From Bacteriovoracaceae bacterium (GTDB taxonomy: Bacteria > Bdellovibrionota > Bacteriovoracia > Bacteriovoracales > Bacteriovoracaceae), in the NCBI GenBank assembly GCA_003245675.1, contig QKCN01000098.1, positions 1-40,248 of the forward strand: DNA of 40,248 bases. The letters are read 5' to 3'. Position numbers and translations under genes: made by a program. The notes beneath the pieces are model-generated. The model worked only from the letters and a program-made list of their open reading frames with translations, was not told the DNA's origin and made no database searches. Shown here in pieces: positions 23,539 to 32,470 of the stretch; the stretch's first letter is position 1; every line of letters starts with the position of its first letter.

Positions 23539-24657
23539 TTAATTTCCCTCGTTTCTTTCCATAAAAATGATCGTTTCAAAATGATGAGTCCCGGGAAAAA
23601 GGTCTGCCAGATGAATTTGGGAAATTTTGAAATGATCTAAAAACTGGGGAAGGTCTCGCGATAGAGTATGAGGGTTGCAACTGACATAAACGATTTTTTT
23701 ATAAGGATAGGCTTTGATCCATTCTTCTGCATTCTTAAATCCACTTCTGGGGGGATCAATAATAAGAAAATCAGGAGAAAATTGAGGAAAAGTTTTATTC
23801 TTCCATGTTGAAAAAGAATTTTTACCGTAAAGATTTAGGTTGAAGTAGTTGATGGTCCCTGTTGCTGCAGGGGTTTGATGGTATTGGTCTACAATTTGTA
23901 TTTGCTGCGCAGATAGTTGAGTACTCAAGTTGCCATTGCCCCCAAAGAGGTCCAGAACTTGAGTGCAGCCTTGTCCAAAATCCGCGATAAGATTTTGGAT
24001 TTTTCTATTCATGGGAGCATTGACTTGGGTAAATCCAGTTGCGGCATAGGGGGCATTAATCGAAACGAGAAGTTTATCGCCCTTTTGGTAGATTTCAAGG
24101 TGGCCTTCATCGGGTGCATCGCTCGGAAGAAGTTTTTGCCATTTATTATTCTGAAAAAGTTCACGCATTTTTTCTTGAACTTGGGGGATGGGTAGTTGGC
24201 AGTGAGGAACGGGCAAAATTTCATCCGTAAATGTAGAAATGTATCCTATTTTTGATTGAGATTTTCGGTAATGTAACTGGATGCGATTGCGATAGGCTGA
24301 GCGGGCCGAGTTTGCATGAACTTGAATTTTGTCGGGACTAGATAATTTTTTGAGTATCCATTCCAGTGCGTTTTTCTTAAAGAGCAATTCACTTTCGTAA
24401 TCTGTATGGAGGAAATGACAAGCGGAGCACTCGTTGTAATGGGGGCAGTTTGCGCCAAGGCGATTTGGGGAAGACACTGTTAAATCATTGGGGGAGAGCA
24501 GCACTGCTTTATTTACCCCTTTTGATTTTCGATAGATAGAAGCTTTTCCTTGCTCTCCAGGTAAGGTTTTGCAGATGAAATAGATTTGATTTTCTGATTT
24601 CGCTACTCCTTGTGCTAGAGGATCAAGATGTAAAATTTCAAATGAGCATGTGTCCAT
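23539..24657 (-). CDS. 23S rRNA/tRNA (uracil-5-)-methyltransferase, RlmD/TrmA family
   Basis: A 372-residue iron-sulfur RNA methyltransferase that makes 5-methyluridine. A 4Fe-4S set is visible: Cys71, Cys77 and Cys80 in CPHYNECSACHF plus Cys153 in VPHCQLP. The N-terminal ~60 residues form a TRAM-like beta domain (GVAKSENQIYF). The methylase part has FTQVNAPMN (209-217), SAM-binding LDLFGGNGNLS (235-245), DPPRSG (301-306) and the nucleophile in YVSCNPHTLSRDL (Cys327). It is shorter than E. coli RlmD. Subfamily (rlmC, rlmD or trmA) cannot be fixed by eye. First gene of the minus-strand rlmD-pilF-rodZ group, read from a promoter at 24669-24697. Confidence 0.88.
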   Translation of the reverse strand: MDTCSFEILHLDPLAQGVAKSENQIYFICKTLPGEQGKASIYRKSKGVNKAVLLSPNDLTVSSPNRLGANCPHYNECSACHFLHTDYESELLFKKNALEWILKKLSSPDKIQVHANSARSAYRNRIQLHYRKSQSKIGYISTFTDEILPVPHCQLPIPQVQEKMRELFQNNKWQKLLPSDAPDEGHLEIYQKGDKLLVSINAPYAATGFTQVNAPMNRKIQNLIADFGQGCTQVLDLFGGNGNLSTQLSAQQIQIVDQYHQTPAATGTINYFNLNLYGKNSFSTWKNKTFPQFSPDFLIIDPPRSGFKNAEEWIKAYPYKKIVYVSCNPHTLSRDLPQFLDHFKISQIHLADLFPGTHHFETIIFMERNEGN

Positions 24658-24668
24658 AATTACCTAGT

Positions 24669-24697
24669 TTTATAAAAATTTAAAAATTGCCAAGCAA
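24669..24697 (-). promoter_or_regulatory. Putative promoter of the rlmD-like gene
   Basis: On the minus strand TTGCTT (24697-24692), a 17-base spacer and TATAAA (24674-24669). The expected start, about 24662, is only five bases before the ATG at 24657, so the message would have a very short leader. The region also holds ATTGC-CAA-GCAAT (24686-24698). Confidence 0.4.
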
Positions 24698-24716
24698 TGT
24701 TATCATTAATCATAAG

Positions 24717-26444
24717 ATGAATGCATTGATTCAAAAATTACCATTTCTCATCGAACTGATTTTTAACGGTTTATATATACTGTTATATTCGCTTGTTACT
24801 AATCAGAAAATACCAAATTTCATTCCCTTAGGACATGCTGAACTTGTTTTATCTATTATGGTTTGGTTTGTTCCTATCGTGCTTCTATTTATTATTTTAA
24901 TGAATTACATGACGGTGCGCACTTTTGATGACTTTATACGGCGTCATGTGTTTTCGCTAATTATATTTATACCCATGGTTATAACTATGGGCGATATGGA
25001 ATTTTCTTATTGGTTGGCATCAGTGCATCTGCTTTCATCTCTTTTGAGTCTCTATGACTCGAATTCTGCACGCAAGAGGGGCTATATTGCTCCGCAATTA
25101 ACTCTCGTTGAGCGGCTAAAATTAAAGCCTGCGCAATTTGTTGTTATTTCTTTCCTCGGCGTCATCTTTTTTGGTGCATTCTTATTAAAGCTTCCAGTTT
25201 CTTCTGCGGCAGAAGAGTCAATCTCTATGATTGATGCTTTTTTCTTATCGACTTCTGCCACTTGTGTGACTGGGCTATCGCCGCTTTCTTTGGCCGATAA
25301 TCTGAGTTTGTTTGGGCAAATTGTGATTCTAGTTTTGATTCAAGTTGGGGGGTTGGGAATTATGACGCTGCAATCTTCCATGGCCCTTTTCTTGGGACGT
25401 TCTATGGGGGTCAAAGAGCGCCTGATTATGCAAGATGTGCTCGAAATTTCCAATATGGAAGATCTCGTTGATATGATTATCAAAATTGTAAAATATACTT
25501 TGCTCATTGAGTTATGGGGTGGGATCTTTTTAACGATCGGCTTCACCATGGAAGGTTTTGATTTTGGTAAGGCCGTATATTTTGGTTTTTTTCATAGTAT
25601 TTCTGCCTTTTGTAATGCTGGTTTTTCTCTGTTTAATAACTCTCTCGAAAATTTTTCAACGACTCCTTTAATTCACGTAACTATTGCGATTCTCATTATT
25701 TTGGGTGGTTTGGGTTTTATTGTCCTTCGAGAATTGAAAATGAATATTTTGGAGAAAAGAAGGCTTTCCAGCTTTGGGCTGCATTCCAAGATCGTGCTGT
25801 CTACCACGGCTATTCTTATTTTAGTCGGGATGGGAACTATTTTTGTATCCGAATATCTAAATTCGTTAGACAGCTATTCCTTTTGGGAGAAGTTGCAAAT
25901 ATCTTTTTTTCAATCTGTGACACTGCGTACTGCCGGCTTTAATACTGTCCCCATTTCCGGGATGCACAGTTACACCATCTATCTAATGACCTTATTTATG
26001 TTTATTGGTGCAAGTCCCGGTTCGACTGCTGGTGGGATTAAAACGACAACATTTGCTATTTTGATTCACTCGGTGCGTTCCACTTTGCGAGGGTCTAATA
26101 AAGTGGAATTTTTTGATCGAACTATTCCCAACGATCTCGTTGTACGGGCCACCGCCTTGACCATTGTCTCTTTGATGACCGTTTCTGGCTTTTTATTTTT
26201 GCTTTTAAAAATGGAGCCGGATCAAAGCTTTTTGCCTGTCTTTTTTGAGACGGTGAGTGCTTTTGGAACAGTGGGGCTGAGTTTGGGGCTAACGGCCTAT
26301 CTCACTTTTTGGGGAAAATTTTTAATTATTATCATTATGTTTATTGGTCGAGTGGGGCCAATGACCTTGGTTTTTGCTGTTGGGCAAAAATCCGTTTCGA
26401 GTGCAAGGGTTGATTATCCTGATGGTCGCTTGATGATTGGTTGA
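24717..26444 (+). CDS. ktrB: Potassium uptake channel subunit KtrB/TrkH
   Basis: A 575-residue polytopic membrane protein of the SKT family. It has the four selectivity-filter loops: SATCVTGLSP, AFCNAGFSLF, LRTAGFNTVPI and AFGTVGLSLG. The conserved Gly in each filter coordinates K+. An N-terminal extension of about three extra membrane spans before the first repeat is present. ATG 24717 is preferred; an in-frame TTG at 24687 is an unlikely alternative. It pairs with the RCK protein directly downstream (gap of 19 bases), which regulates the gate. KtrB-KtrA naming is chosen because the RCK subunit is a single-unit ~230-residue protein. Confidence 0.93.
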   Translation: MNALIQKLPFLIELIFNGLYILLYSLVTNQKIPNFIPLGHAELVLSIMVWFVPIVLLFIILMNYMTVRTFDDFIRRHVFSLIIFIPMVITMGDMEFSYWLASVHLLSSLLSLYDSNSARKRGYIAPQLTLVERLKLKPAQFVVISFLGVIFFGAFLLKLPVSSAAEESISMIDAFFLSTSATCVTGLSPLSLADNLSLFGQIVILVLIQVGGLGIMTLQSSMALFLGRSMGVKERLIMQDVLEISNMEDLVDMIIKIVKYTLLIELWGGIFLTIGFTMEGFDFGKAVYFGFFHSISAFCNAGFSLFNNSLENFSTTPLIHVTIAILIILGGLGFIVLRELKMNILEKRRLSSFGLHSKIVLSTTAILILVGMGTIFVSEYLNSLDSYSFWEKLQISFFQSVTLRTAGFNTVPISGMHSYTIYLMTLFMFIGASPGSTAGGIKTTTFAILIHSVRSTLRGSNKVEFFDRTIPNDLVVRATALTIVSLMTVSGFLFLLLKMEPDQSFLPVFFETVSAFGTVGLSLGLTAYLTFWGKFLIIIIMFIGRVGPMTLVFAVGQKSVSSARVDYPDGRLMIG

Positions 26445-26463
26445 GATAAGTTAAGGAGAACTC

Positions 26464-27159
26464 ATGATTGTTTCAGTAATTGGTTTGGGTACTTTTGGTG
26501 CGAAAACGGCGATCAGTCTCTATGAAAGAGGGGCTGAGGTCATTGCAATTGATAGTGCTCCCGAACTTGTGGAACGTATTAAAGATAGAGTAACTCATGC
26601 AGCTTGCTTAGATGTCACTGTCGAAAAATCATTGCGCTCAATTAATATCTCCGATGTGGATGTGGCGATTGTGGCCATTGGCGACAATATGCAAATGAGT
26701 ATTTTGGCCGTGGCCATGTTGCGAAAACTAGGGGTTGGGAAAATTATCGCCCGCGCGACCAGTCAGTTGCATGAGCATGTGCTAAAAGAAATTGGAGCCA
26801 GTGAAATTATTAAAGTAGAAGAAGAAATGGGCGAAATTGTTGCCAGTAAAATCGTAGCACCCCACGTTTTGCAGCGCTATAATTTTGCAGCAGGATATTC
26901 TTTGGTGGAATTAAAATTGGGCAAAAAGTATGAAGGCAAAACCTTGGTGGAAACTCAGATCAAACAGCAATACAACCTCAATGTTGTGGCTTTGCAAAAA
27001 AAGGTTCCTTATATTACGGAAGAAGGAAAATCGGCCTTCAAAATTGAAATCAATGATACTCCCATGCCGATGGATGTTGTAGAGGCAGATGATGTGATTG
27101 TGTTGGTTGGTAGTAACCACAATTTTAATCGTCTCTTTGCCGATTTAGAGGAAGCATAA
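26464..27159 (+). CDS. ktrA: Potassium channel regulatory RCK subunit KtrA
   Basis: A 231-residue cytosolic protein with one RCK_N and one RCK_C unit. The N-terminal Rossmann fold shows VIGLGTFGAKTA (dinucleotide-binding Gly-rich loop) and EVIAIDSAPE with the acidic residue that contacts the ribose; D..VDVAIVAIG follows. RCK_C covers ~145-225. KtrA rings bind ATP or ADP and c-di-AMP-like ligands in some groups and open KtrB. AAGGAGA lies before ATG. One base separates its stop from the next ATG, so the following sensor-like gene belongs to the same operon. Confidence 0.94.
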   Translation: MIVSVIGLGTFGAKTAISLYERGAEVIAIDSAPELVERIKDRVTHAACLDVTVEKSLRSINISDVDVAIVAIGDNMQMSILAVAMLRKLGVGKIIARATSQLHEHVLKEIGASEIIKVEEEMGEIVASKIVAPHVLQRYNFAAGYSLVELKLGKKYEGKTLVETQIKQQYNLNVVALQKKVPYITEEGKSAFKIEINDTPMPMDVVEADDVIVLVGSNHNFNRLFADLEEA

Positions 27160-27160
27160 A

Positions 27161-28324
27161 ATGAATTTATCGTTAAAGAACAGAATTGTGACCAGTTTTT
27201 TGATTGCAAATCTCGTGGTCTTAGTATTGGGATTTACCGTTTTCTTTTACTTGGATTCTCTTAATAAAGGGATTGAACGTATTACAGAAGAGAGTAATCG
27301 AATTTCATCTAATATGGACGAGATTCGAATTTCTGCAGTTTCTATTCTTAAATATCAAAGAAAAATTTTGACCAAAAAAACGAAAACAGAGGATGTCGAT
27401 AATTTTATGAATCTTTGTGTGAGTTTTGAGGATCAGTTAGACAAATTACGTTCTCATTACAGTGATGTGGAAATTCGAGAGGTTATTTCTCGCATTATTA
27501 GTTATGTGGATTCTTTAAAACTGACATTGAGTAAGATTTCTGTTTCGGGTCGAGAGCAGGTTGGTAATTCAAGTATTGGAGAGTTGGCCGATAAAATTAT
27601 GGATGCCTTTAGTGAGCTGCAAGACATTCAGTACATGCAAAACGAAGAAAAAGATAAACGCATTAAAAAGGTTATTGGTGAGACGAAACGCAACATGCTG
27701 ATTACCTTGATTATTACTTTTTTGGGCACAATTCTTTTGGGGCTTATCATTCCTGGAAAAATAGCTCTGCCCTTCAAAAAAATCAATGACGCCATTCGCG
27801 AACTACAGGAATGTAATTTTGACGTGTCTATTTACTATAATCAGGAAGATGAAATTGGAGAAATTGCCCAAGAAATTAATAAGATGATCTACAATTTGAA
27901 GAAGTTTGAGGAATTGCGAACAGATCGTATTGCTGTGGAAACTCGAAAATTTGATGCACTTGCTAATATGTTGCATAAGTATGTTTTATTGGGCAATGCC
28001 AAAGGCGAGTTGATTTATATGAATAGCAGTCTTTATTCTTTTTTGCAGCTACAGTCGGATGATGTTATCGGTAAAGAAGTCGGAGAGTCACTAGTTCCTA
28101 CGGCCATTAAAGAGACTCTCAATTTGGCAATCAAGCGTCGGGCAAAGCTGGAAAATCAAGAGGTCATTATCCCTTTGCAGAGGATTTCAGGCGAGCAAGT
28201 AGAAGGAGAGGAGCCTAAGGAAGAAGAACAATTTGTCGGTTTTGCCAATGTGATTCCTATTAGAGGCAAGTCGAGTTCTTTGGACTACTATCTAATGGTC
28301 ATATCGGAAGATGTAATTGTGTAA
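27161..28324 (+). CDS. Membrane HAMP-PAS protein without a kinase domain
   Basis: A 387-residue membrane protein. Two membrane spans (~9-31 and ~178-198) flank an extracytoplasmic helical sensor region. A HAMP linker follows (~199-250, with P203 and DEIGEIAQEINKM). A PAS-like domain (~265-385) includes LGNAKGELIYMNSSLYSFLQ, where a small ligand or a partner may bind. No DHp His box, ATPase domain, GGDEF or methyl-accepting region is present, so it ends where a kinase would begin. It follows ktrA with a one-base gap and precedes a lone receiver protein. A role in sensing ions or turgor for the Ktr channel is plausible by neighbourhood alone. Confidence 0.82.
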   Translation: MNLSLKNRIVTSFLIANLVVLVLGFTVFFYLDSLNKGIERITEESNRISSNMDEIRISAVSILKYQRKILTKKTKTEDVDNFMNLCVSFEDQLDKLRSHYSDVEIREVISRIISYVDSLKLTLSKISVSGREQVGNSSIGELADKIMDAFSELQDIQYMQNEEKDKRIKKVIGETKRNMLITLIITFLGTILLGLIIPGKIALPFKKINDAIRELQECNFDVSIYYNQEDEIGEIAQEINKMIYNLKKFEELRTDRIAVETRKFDALANMLHKYVLLGNAKGELIYMNSSLYSFLQLQSDDVIGKEVGESLVPTAIKETLNLAIKRRAKLENQEVIIPLQRISGEQVEGEEPKEEEQFVGFANVIPIRGKSSSLDYYLMVISEDVIV

Positions 28325-28383
28325 AAAATATTAATTGGACGTCGGAGAACGCTTGCGCTAAAAAAGAGTTCTCTGGAGGGTTT

Positions 28384-28809
28384 ATGTTATCTGTAGAAAG
28401 ACCTTATAATTTACTTCTTGTAGACGATGACGAGCACATTATTAACTTTTTAGAAGAAATTATAAAAGTTCGTTATGGTGGGATTTTCAATTTAATGACG
28501 ACCAAGAACTCTGCAGATGTTCCGCGTATTTTAAATCAGGTTGACTTTCATCTGGCCATTGTCGATTTACACATGCCTTCTATGGGAGGAGATGAGCTCC
28601 TCGAAATTATCAAGGAAGAGAAGCCTAATCTTTTCGTGATTATGCTTACTGGAGACAATACTTATTCAGCTCTGATGCGCAGTTATGCGGGAGGAGCTTA
28701 TGACTACATTCTCAAGCCTCTTACGCCTCAGTCTATTTATTTGGTTTTAGACCGTCTTCTTTCCGTTTTAGACAATTGGAAGGACTTTTTTCATAATTAT
28801 AAGCGCTGA
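28384..28809 (+). CDS. Stand-alone response regulator receiver
   Basis: A 141-residue single-domain REC protein. The acidic pocket DDD (14-16), phosphoacceptor Asp61 in IVDLHMP, switch Thr89 (IMLTGDN) and Lys111 in ILKPLTP are all present, so phosphorylation should be possible. There is no DNA-binding or enzymatic output domain, only a short C-terminal tail. GGAGG (28375-28379) precedes ATG. It lies 59 bases after the HAMP-PAS gene; a stem GAGAAC/GTTCTC (28345-28373) sits in that gap. The kinase must come from elsewhere. Confidence 0.9.
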   Translation: MLSVERPYNLLLVDDDEHIINFLEEIIKVRYGGIFNLMTTKNSADVPRILNQVDFHLAIVDLHMPSMGGDELLEIIKEEKPNLFVIMLTGDNTYSALMRSYAGGAYDYILKPLTPQSIYLVLDRLLSVLDNWKDFFHNYKR

Positions 28810-28814
28810 CAAAG

Positions 28815-28830
28815 TCGATAAATTTCGATA
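28815..28830 (+). promoter_or_regulatory. Tandem TCGATA sites spaced one helical turn
   Basis: TCGATA at 28815-28820 and 28825-28830, exactly ten bases apart and immediately upstream of the lepA -10 element. Same-face direct repeats fit an activator site at a promoter with a poor -35. Confidence 0.4.
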
Positions 28831-28850
28831 CATTACCTCTAATTTATAAT
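28823..28850 (+). promoter_or_regulatory. Promoter of lepA with perfect -10
   Basis: TATAAT at 28845-28850 is a perfect -10. The best -35, TTTCGA at 28823-28828, is poor with a 16-base spacer. Expected start near 28857, about 15 bases before the lepA ATG. It is likely the main promoter for the long downstream operon. Confidence 0.5.
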
Positions 28851-28871
28851 CTTTAGTGGTGGTTATCAGGA

Positions 28872-30674
28872 ATGGACACGTCTCTTATCCGAAATTTTTC
28901 AATTATTGCTCATATTGATCATGGTAAATCGACTTTAGCTGATCGTTTGTTGGAAAAAACAAATGCCCTTTCTTCTCGCGAGATGACGAATCAGTTTTTA
29001 GACAGTATGGAGCTGGAGCGTGAGCGTGGCATTACGATTAAAGCTCAAACGGTTCGTGTCTCTTATAAGGCTAAAGATGGGCAAACCTATTATCTCAATC
29101 TAATTGACACTCCCGGCCATGTGGACTTTTCCTATGAGGTGAGTCGTTCTCTTGCTTCTTGTGAAGGAGCTTTGCTGGTGGTTGATGCTTCTCAGGGAGT
29201 AGAAGCTCAAACTTTGGCCAATGTTTACCTTGCCTTGGAAAACGATTTGGAAATTGTTCCCGTGTTAAACAAAGTAGATTTACCTCATGCCGATCCGGCC
29301 AAGGTCAAGGAGATGATTGAGGATATTATCGGAATTGAAGCGGCTGATGCCAATATGGTTTCTGCCAAAACAGGCTTAGGTATTGATGAGCTCTTGGAAA
29401 CAATTGTGGCCAAGATTCCTCCTCCGAAGGGCAAGTCTTCTAATCCGCTTCAAGCATTGATCTTCGACTCTTGGTTTGACTCTTATCAGGGTGTAATGAT
29501 TTTGGTTAGGGTTTTTGAGGGGAAAATTCGAGTTAAAGATACAGTTTATTTTAAGCACTCTGATGAAAGTTATGAAGTGATTAAGCTTTGGGTGCGTGCA
29601 CCTCATTATCAAGATGTTAAAGAGTTGGGCGCTGGCGAGGTGGGAATTCTGATTTGCGGAATGAAGACCATTCACGACGTCAAAATTGGAGATACAATTG
29701 TGCTCGATTCGCAGAAAGAGACAACTCCGATGCTATCTGGATTTCAAGATGTAAAGCCCATGGTCTTTTGCGGAATTTTTCCCGTAGAGAGTAGTGAGTA
29801 CGAAAATGTCAAAGAAGCTTTAGAAAAGCTTGCACTAAATGATTCTTCCTTTACCTATGAGCCAGAAACATCGGCCGCTCTTGGTTTTGGTTTTCGTTGT
29901 GGTTTTTTGGGGCTGTTGCATATGAATATTGTGCAAGAGCGTTTGGAGCGTGAATTTGGTCTTTTTCTTATTTCTACAGCACCTTCTTGTAAATACTTGG
30001 TGCAGACAACCAAGGGAGAGGAAATTTTCGTAGAAAATCCTTCCTTAATGCCTGATGCTGGAAGAATAGAGTCAATTAGCGAGCCAACTGTTGAGGTTAA
30101 TATTCACTTACCCAATGAATATGTGGGCAAGATTATTACTCTCTGTGAAGAGAAGCGTGGCTCTCAAACTGATTTGAAATATCTCACTACTGATCGCGTG
30201 CAACTCACTTATCTTTTGCCTTTGAGTGAAATGATGTTTGATTTTTATGATCGCCTTAAAAGTTATACCAAGGGCTATGCCAGCATGGATTATGCTTTTA
30301 AAGAATATAAACAAGCTGACCTTGTAAAAATGGATGTCATGCTTAATGGTGAGAAAGTTGATGCACTTTCCATTATCTGTCACCGCACAAATTCGTTCTA
30401 TCGAGGGCGAGATCTAACTCAAAAATTGCGTAAAGTTATTGAGCGACAGCAGTTTGAAATTGCCATTCAAGCGGCAATTGGCAGCAAGGTTATTGCGCGC
30501 GAGTCGGTGAAAGCGTTGCGTAAAAACGTGCTTGCCAAATGTTATGGTGGCGACATCACTCGTAAAAGAAAACTATTAGAGAAGCAAAAAGAGGGTAAAA
30601 AGAGAATGAAAATGGTGGGCAATGTGGAAGTTCCTCAGGAAGCATTTCTTGCCGTCTTAAAGGTGGATGAATAG
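28872..30674 (+). CDS. lepA: Elongation factor 4 (LepA)
   Basis: A 600-residue translational GTPase that can back-translocate ribosomes and aids initiation. P-loop AHIDHGKST (13-21), switch region [14 protein letters not shown]3 DTPGH, G4 NKVD and a long elongation-factor core are visible. The LepA-specific C-terminus ([16 protein letters not shown]) is complete. Length is the family norm. A following GTG overlaps its stop by one base, coupling an unknown gene. Confidence 0.97.
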   Translation: MDTSLIRNFSIIAHIDHGKSTLADRLLEKTNALSSREMTNQFLDSMELERERGITIKAQTVRVSYKAKDGQTYYLNLIDTPGHVDFSYEVSRSLASCEGALLVVDASQGVEAQTLANVYLALENDLEIVPVLNKVDLPHADPAKVKEMIEDIIGIEAADANMVSAKTGLGIDELLETIVAKIPPPKGKSSNPLQALIFDSWFDSYQGVMILVRVFEGKIRVKDTVYFKHSDESYEVIKLWVRAPHYQDVKELGAGEVGILICGMKTIHDVKIGDTIVLDSQKETTPMLSGFQDVKPMVFCGIFPVESSEYENVKEALEKLALNDSSFTYEPETSAALGFGFRCGFLGLLHMNIVQERLEREFGLFLISTAPSCKYLVQTTKGEEIFVENPSLMPDAGRIESISEPTVEVNIHLPNEYVGKIITLCEEKRGSQTDLKYLTTDRVQLTYLLPLSEMMFDFYDRLKSYTKGYASMDYAFKEYKQADLVKMDVMLNGEKVDALSIICHRTNSFYRGRDLTQKLRKVIERQQFEIAIQAAIGSKVIARESVKALRKNVLAKCYGGDITRKRKLLEKQKEGKKRMKMVGNVEVPQEAFLAVLKVDE

Positions 30675-31297
30675 TGAAAACCGAGTTACAACAAATTTTT
30701 GATAAGGTTCTTTCCATTTATTCGGCAGGAGACCATTATCAGCGATTGTTAGAGGCTAAGAAGATTTATTCTGAACGAACAGGTATTGTCTACGAAGATG
30801 ATGATGAGTACGAAAATCGTATGAACTGTTTTAACGATTGGTATCTCTTTCATCATTTGAGCAAAGATTTGCGCAGTACCATTATCTGGGATTTTTTAGA
30901 AAAGCATAAAGAGTATGACTCTTCTGTGCGAAAGTCTTTTCAGATGATTAACTATTCTCTATTTGAAGTGTTGAAGGCGGGATGTAGTCAGTTAATTCTT
31001 CATGATTTATTACACCGCAAAAAATTGAAAATTAAACTAGGTCAGCGCAATGTTGGCTGTGTTTCCAAAGACATATTGGTGGGCAGAGTGATTGAGCACC
31101 ATGGGGAAATGTTCCTACTTGGTGGAGTTTGCGTTTTGCCTCCTGAGACGAAGAAAATTTTGCGAGCATATACTCGCAAAATTCATGTGTTTAGAGATTT
31201 CAATGTGGAATATCGTTTTTTACAGCGTCTGGAATTTCTAAAAGTGCGTTGGATGCGTTATAAGCATGTGGATATTTCCAAATTGTTTGTTGTGTAG
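30674..31297 (+). CDS. Unknown protein coupled to lepA
   Basis: A 207-residue soluble protein with GTG start overlapping the lepA stop (TAGTG) and AAGGTGG ahead of it. Acidic stretch EDDDEYENRMNCFNDWYLFHHLSKDL (residues ~38-64) precedes a basic helix-rich part and KIKLGQRNVGCVSKDILVGRVI, then a strongly basic C-terminal region (FLQRLEFLKVRWMRYKH). No signal, membrane span or catalytic motif is seen. The basic tail and place between lepA and prfB hint at a nucleic-acid or ribosome-linked role, but that is inference. I do not recognise the family. Confidence 0.75.
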   Translation: MKTELQQIFDKVLSIYSAGDHYQRLLEAKKIYSERTGIVYEDDDEYENRMNCFNDWYLFHHLSKDLRSTIIWDFLEKHKEYDSSVRKSFQMINYSLFEVLKAGCSQLILHDLLHRKKLKIKLGQRNVGCVSKDILVGRVIEHHGEMFLLGGVCVLPPETKKILRAYTRKIHVFRDFNVEYRFLQRLEFLKVRWMRYKHVDISKLFVV

Positions 31298-31315
31298 TTG
31301 TTTTTAAGGATTGTC

Positions 31316-32456
31316 ATGGACCAAAATATTTTATTACAGTTAGGGCAATTGGGTGAAGAGATTCGTGATATGCGCCGTCGTATGACCAACATTCGGAGGT
31401 CACTTTGACGTTGAAAAAAAGAGTGCTCGTTTAACCGAAATTTCTGAACTTGAGTCTTTACCAGGTTTTTGGGAAGACACCGATCATGCTGCCAAAATAC
31501 AAAAAGAGAAGTCGATCTTAGAAACGTCTGTAAATGCCTATATGAGTTTACAAGAAAAGCTCGATGAATTTGATATTCTACGCGAATTTGCTGAGTCAGA
31601 CGAAGATTCTGCTTCTGGAGAAGAGGCTGTTGCTCTATTTGGAGATATCAGGGAATCGCTTGAAAAGACAGAACAACAAGCTTTGCTTTCAGGGGAGACT
31701 GATCCCAACAATGCGATTATTTCTATAAATGCGGGAGCCGGGGGGACTGAGTCTTGCGATTGGGCGATGATGCTTCATCGCATGCTCGTTCGTTATGCCG
31801 AAGATCTTAAATTTAAGGTAGAGCTTATTGATTTTCAGGATGGGGATGCTGCGGGAATTAAGTCGTCTACTATTCTAGTGCAAGGGCCTTTTGCCTATGG
31901 GCTTTTAAAATCGGAAGTAGGAATTCATCGCTTGGTACGTATTTCCCCTTTTGATTCCAATGCGCGTCGCCATACTTCTTTTGCTTCTGTCTTTGTTTCG
32001 GCAGAGGTGGATGATGAAATTGATATTCAAGTAGACGAAAAAGACTACAAAATCGATGTATTTCGCTCTAGTGGCGCTGGTGGACAACATGTTAATACCA
32101 CCGATTCGGCCGTGCGTTTGACTCACTTTCCGACAGGAATCCAAATTGTGTGCCGCAATGAGCGTTCCCAGATTCAAAACCGCGCAATGGCCATGAAAAT
32201 TTTGAAATCACGTCTTTTTGATTTAGAGATACAAAAACGACAGGATGCACAGGATGCCGTTGAAGCAGGAAAAAAGAAAATAGAATGGGGATCGCAAATT
32301 AGATCTTATGTGTTACACCCTTATAAGTTGGTAAAAGATCATCGTACAGGCTTTGAAGTTTCTACTGCTGAAAAAGTTTTGGATGGCGATTTGAACGGAT
32401 TTACCCGGGCATATCTACAATGGTTTTTAACTGGCGAAAAAGTAGAAAAAGACTAA
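31316..32456 (+). CDS. prfB: Peptide chain release factor 2, with programmed +1 frameshift
   Basis: RF2 reads stop codons UGA and UAA and triggers peptide release. Frame one starts at ATG 31316 (AAGGA ten to six bases upstream) and runs thirty codons to TGA at 31406. Translation then continues in the +1 frame from GAC 31407 to 32456, giving about 379 residues. The shift site is CTT-TGA-C (31403-31409) with an upstream GGAGG at 31394-31398, the classic autoregulatory frameshift. RF2 features are present: SPF codon-recognition motif (ISPFDSNARRHTSF) and GGQ in SGAGGQHVNTTDSAVR (codons 32079-32087). It is therefore not a broken gene. lysS follows after 14 bases. Confidence 0.96.
31394..31409 (+). 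promoter_or_regulatory. RF2 programmed frameshift site
   Basis: GGAGG, three-base spacer TCA, then CTT TGA C. The in-frame UGA is read slowly when RF2 is scarce, so ribosomes slip +1 from CUU to UUU and make full-length RF2. The internal Shine-Dalgarno and slippery codon are at the same spacing as in E. coli prfB. Confidence 0.95.
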
Positions 32457-32470
32457 AGAAAGGAACAAAA

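Noticed and set aside
31316..31408. prfB as a pseudogene with an early stop
   Set aside because: The stop sits in the standard RF2 frameshift site with Shine-Dalgarno and CTT-TGA-C, and the downstream frame is complete.
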